From: Haloarcula litorea | GTDB lineage: Archaea > Halobacteriota > Halobacteria > Halobacteriales > Haloarculaceae | Length of the DNA: 64,000 nt | Direction: 5' to 3' | Assembly (NCBI RefSeq): GCF_029338195.1 | Contig: NZ_CP119779.1 | Location: 806,001-870,000 of the forward strand | Shown: positions 62,587-64,000 of the stretch, piece after piece | Numbering within the stretch: the first letter of the stretch is position 1 | Layout of the letters: each line of letters begins with the position of its first letter | The notes under the pieces: model-generated | What the model was told of the DNA's origin: nothing | The model's input: the letters and a program-made list of their open reading frames with translations, nothing else | Databases searched by the model: none | Translations under genes and position numbers: made by a program

Positions 62587-63432
62587 ATGCACCCCCACAC
62601 ACGGGCGGTCCTGGCGGTTCTCGTCGCCCTGACGGCCGGTTGTGGCGGGTTCGGTTTCGCTGATATCGATAGTTCCGAAACAGAGACGGTGACGCCGGTC
62701 GCCGTGCCGGACGACGCCCGCGGCGCGTACCCACCGGGAGTCGGGCCGACGGGCGTGACCGACCCGGCGGCACTGGGCTGGGCCCACGCGAACCGTCTGG
62801 AGAACGCCAGCTACACGCTGGTCGTGAACCGGACCGAACGGTACCGCAACGGTACCCGACACTCGCAGCTCCGGACCCGCGTCCGCCTGGCGGCCGACCG
62901 CACGTACCTGACCGACGTCGCCGTCAGGGGCGCGGGCGGCCCGGTCCTGTTGGGTCGCCCGCCCGCGAGCGCGACGTTCTGGTCCGACGGCGACCGGTTC
63001 CTGCGCCGCCTCACTCGGGACAACCGGACGGTGTACAACGAGTACACGCCGCCGGACAGCTACGCGGGGACCTGGCCCTACTGGGTGCGGGCGGTCGCGC
63101 TCGACGGACGCCCCTCGCGGGACGTCTCGGAGACGGTCGGAGAGTTTCGCACAGAGACGGAGCGGCGAAGCGGCGATCCGGGCGTGGTCGTGGTCGGCGA
63201 CGGGCTCCGGGACGACCGGTTCCGGGGCGAGCGGGTCACGGAGCCGGCCGACGCGACGCTGGTAGCGCGGGTGACACCGGACGGGTTCGTCAGGCGGTAT
63301 CGGGTCACGTACGCCGCCCGCACGGACGACGGGACGCCAGTGCGGGTGACCCGGTCGGTCCGCTTCTCGGCGGTCGGTAACACGACGGTCGAGCGCGCCC
63401 CGTGGTACGAGCGGGCCGTCGAGGGGGCCTGA
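62587..63432 (+). CDS. Haloarchaeal lipoprotein, unknown function
   Basis: A 281-residue protein with a signal peptide ending in ALTAGC, lipid Cys at residue 19. The mature part is beta-rich, with many Arg and Thr: NASYTLVVNRTERYRNGTRHS, then a long run of strands, RYRVTYAARTDDGTPVRVTRSVRF near the end. It resembles haloarchaeal outer-membrane-like lipoproteins whose function is not known. No catalytic motif is evident. It is divergent from the amino acid transporter, from which it might borrow regulation, but no functional link is shown. Confidence 0.72.
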   Translation: MHPHTRAVLAVLVALTAGCGGFGFADIDSSETETVTPVAVPDDARGAYPPGVGPTGVTDPAALGWAHANRLENASYTLVVNRTERYRNGTRHSQLRTRVRLAADRTYLTDVAVRGAGGPVLLGRPPASATFWSDGDRFLRRLTRDNRTVYNEYTPPDSYAGTWPYWVRAVALDGRPSRDVSETVGEFRTETERRSGDPGVVVVGDGLRDDRFRGERVTEPADATLVARVTPDGFVRRYRVTYAARTDDGTPVRVTRSVRFSAVGNTTVERAPWYERAVEGA

Positions 63433-63438
63433 CTGTCC

Positions 63439-63645
63439 TCAGTCGCGAGTCGTGTCCCGACCCAGCGCCGCGTTCAGGCCGCAGAAACACGTCGTCGCGT
63501 TGAAACCCGCGCCGACGGCACCGAGGGCGGCCAGCAGCGCGGTTCGTCGTCGCCCGCCGGCGAGCGCGCGGACGGCGAGGACGGTCAGGACGACGGCCAG
63601 TGCGGCGCGACCGAGGCGGTCGACGCCGCCGACGTTGCGGTCCAT
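63439..63645 (-). CDS. DUF2892-like small membrane protein
   Basis: A 68-residue protein with two TM helices (about residues 13-28 and 36-50) and the motif NVGGVDRLGRAAL at its start, typical of the DUF2892/YgaP-TM family. The C-terminal CFCGLNAALGRDT has two Cys with one residue between them. The function is unknown; homologues often accompany rhodanese-like sulfur enzymes, none seen here. It is convergent with the lipoprotein at 62587 and follows the partial gene at the right edge on the same strand. Confidence 0.8.
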   Translation of the reverse strand: MDRNVGGVDRLGRAALAVVLTVLAVRALAGGRRRTALLAALGAVGAGFNATTCFCGLNAALGRDTTRD

Positions 63646-63669
63646 ATCCGCCCCTTGGACTGTGGCCAG

Positions 63670-64000
63670 TTAGCTCCTGTCCCGCTCGCGGGCCACCGCC
63701 CGCGCGTCCTCGTTGTCGTTGAAGCCGGCGACGACCGCGTCGAGGGCGGCGGACTCGACGCCGCCGGCGCGGGCGACCATCGGCGAGACGCTCACCTCGC
63801 ACTCGACGAGGGCGCGGCGGTCGCTCCCGACCGGGTAGCGCTCCCGGAGCGCGTCCCGGTCGTGGGCGTCGAAGGGGTTCTCCCAGCCGACGGTGTCGGG
63901 CCAGACCACGTCCTGCAGGGCGATGTCGCCCTCCGTCCCGGTGTTTGCCTTCTCGTCGACCCCGCCGTCGGGGGCGTGGTCGACCTCGAGGTCGTAGTCC
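63670..64000 (-). CDS. C-terminal part of an unidentified protein (runs off the window)
   Basis: The reading frame is open from the right edge to a stop at 63670, giving about 109 residues with no initiator in view. It is acidic with haloarchaeal composition and contains DIALQDVVWPDTVGWENPFDAHDRDALRERYPVG and the ending VVAGFNDNEDARAVARERDRS. I do not recognise the family. The open frame continues through codons GAC and TAC at the very edge, so the true start lies outside the window. Confidence 0.65.
   Translation of the reverse strand, partial: DYDLEVDHAPDGGVDEKANTGTEGDIALQDVVWPDTVGWENPFDAHDRDALRERYPVGSDRRALVECEVSVSPMVARAGGVESAALDAVVAGFNDNEDARAVARERDRS

Overview
This 64 kb window is a chromosomal segment of an extremely halophilic archaeon (class Halobacteria). 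The evidence is high GC, very acidic proteins, Tat-type lipoprotein signals (twin arginine followed by a lipobox Cys), TATA boxes about 28 bp upstream of ATGs that imply leaderless mRNAs, a complete archaeal A-type ATP synthase operon, archaeal aRF1, SRP54, S19e and PDCD5-type genes, and a proton-pumping rhodopsin. The rhodopsin closely resembles Haloarcula cruxrhodopsins as I remember them, so a member of the Haloarculaceae is likely. I found no rRNA, tRNA, CRISPR array or prophage. The only mobile element is one complete IS6-like insertion sequence.

Layout: 0-8 kb holds a small conserved haloarchaeal protein, a pyruvoyl arginine decarboxylase, two divergent Tat lipoproteins, the IS at the stop codon of one of them, and a two-gene secreted-protein operon (DyP-like DUF7405 plus a DUF1102-like protein). 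8-12 kb holds truA, pepF and a proteasome-activating ATPase. 12-15.3 kb holds a GNAT enzyme and a divergent sulfatase/TrmB regulator pair. 15.3-24.7 kb is translation-centred: hisS, a PP-loop enzyme, a PDCD5 homologue, rps19e, then a flippase-like protein, thiL, a site-2 protease, pyrH and lysS. 24.7-31.4 kb holds a membrane protein, a second and larger PDZ-type site-2 protease, argS, a MinD-like ATPase and prf1.

31.5-42 kb is the bioenergetic core. On the minus strand it reads atpH-I-K-E-C-F-A-B, then a bacteriorhodopsin gene, then atpD. The rhodopsin carries its own promoter, with a palindrome matching the Bat-type upstream activator sequence, so a light-driven proton pump lies inside the operon of the enzyme that consumes the proton gradient. 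This is the most striking arrangement in the window.

42-54 kb is mixed: a methyltransferase whose 3' end is duplicated downstream, a signal/ectodomain/TM/HTH membrane protein opposite a secreted haloarchaeal protein, etfB-etfA, a GGPP synthase for archaeal lipids, an ATGA-coupled UPF0200/UPF0201/HAD operon, a cytochrome b561-molybdopterin oxidoreductase fusion, a thermonuclease-lamin-tail lipoprotein and a CBS-MaoC fusion. 54-64 kb holds a GNAT protein with a winged-helix-like N-terminus, SRP54, a universal stress protein and a complete branched-chain amino acid ABC transporter operon (binding protein, H, M, G, F) ending with a thioredoxin-like gene. The window closes with a lipoprotein, a DUF2892 membrane protein and the C-terminal part of an unidentified gene running off the right edge.
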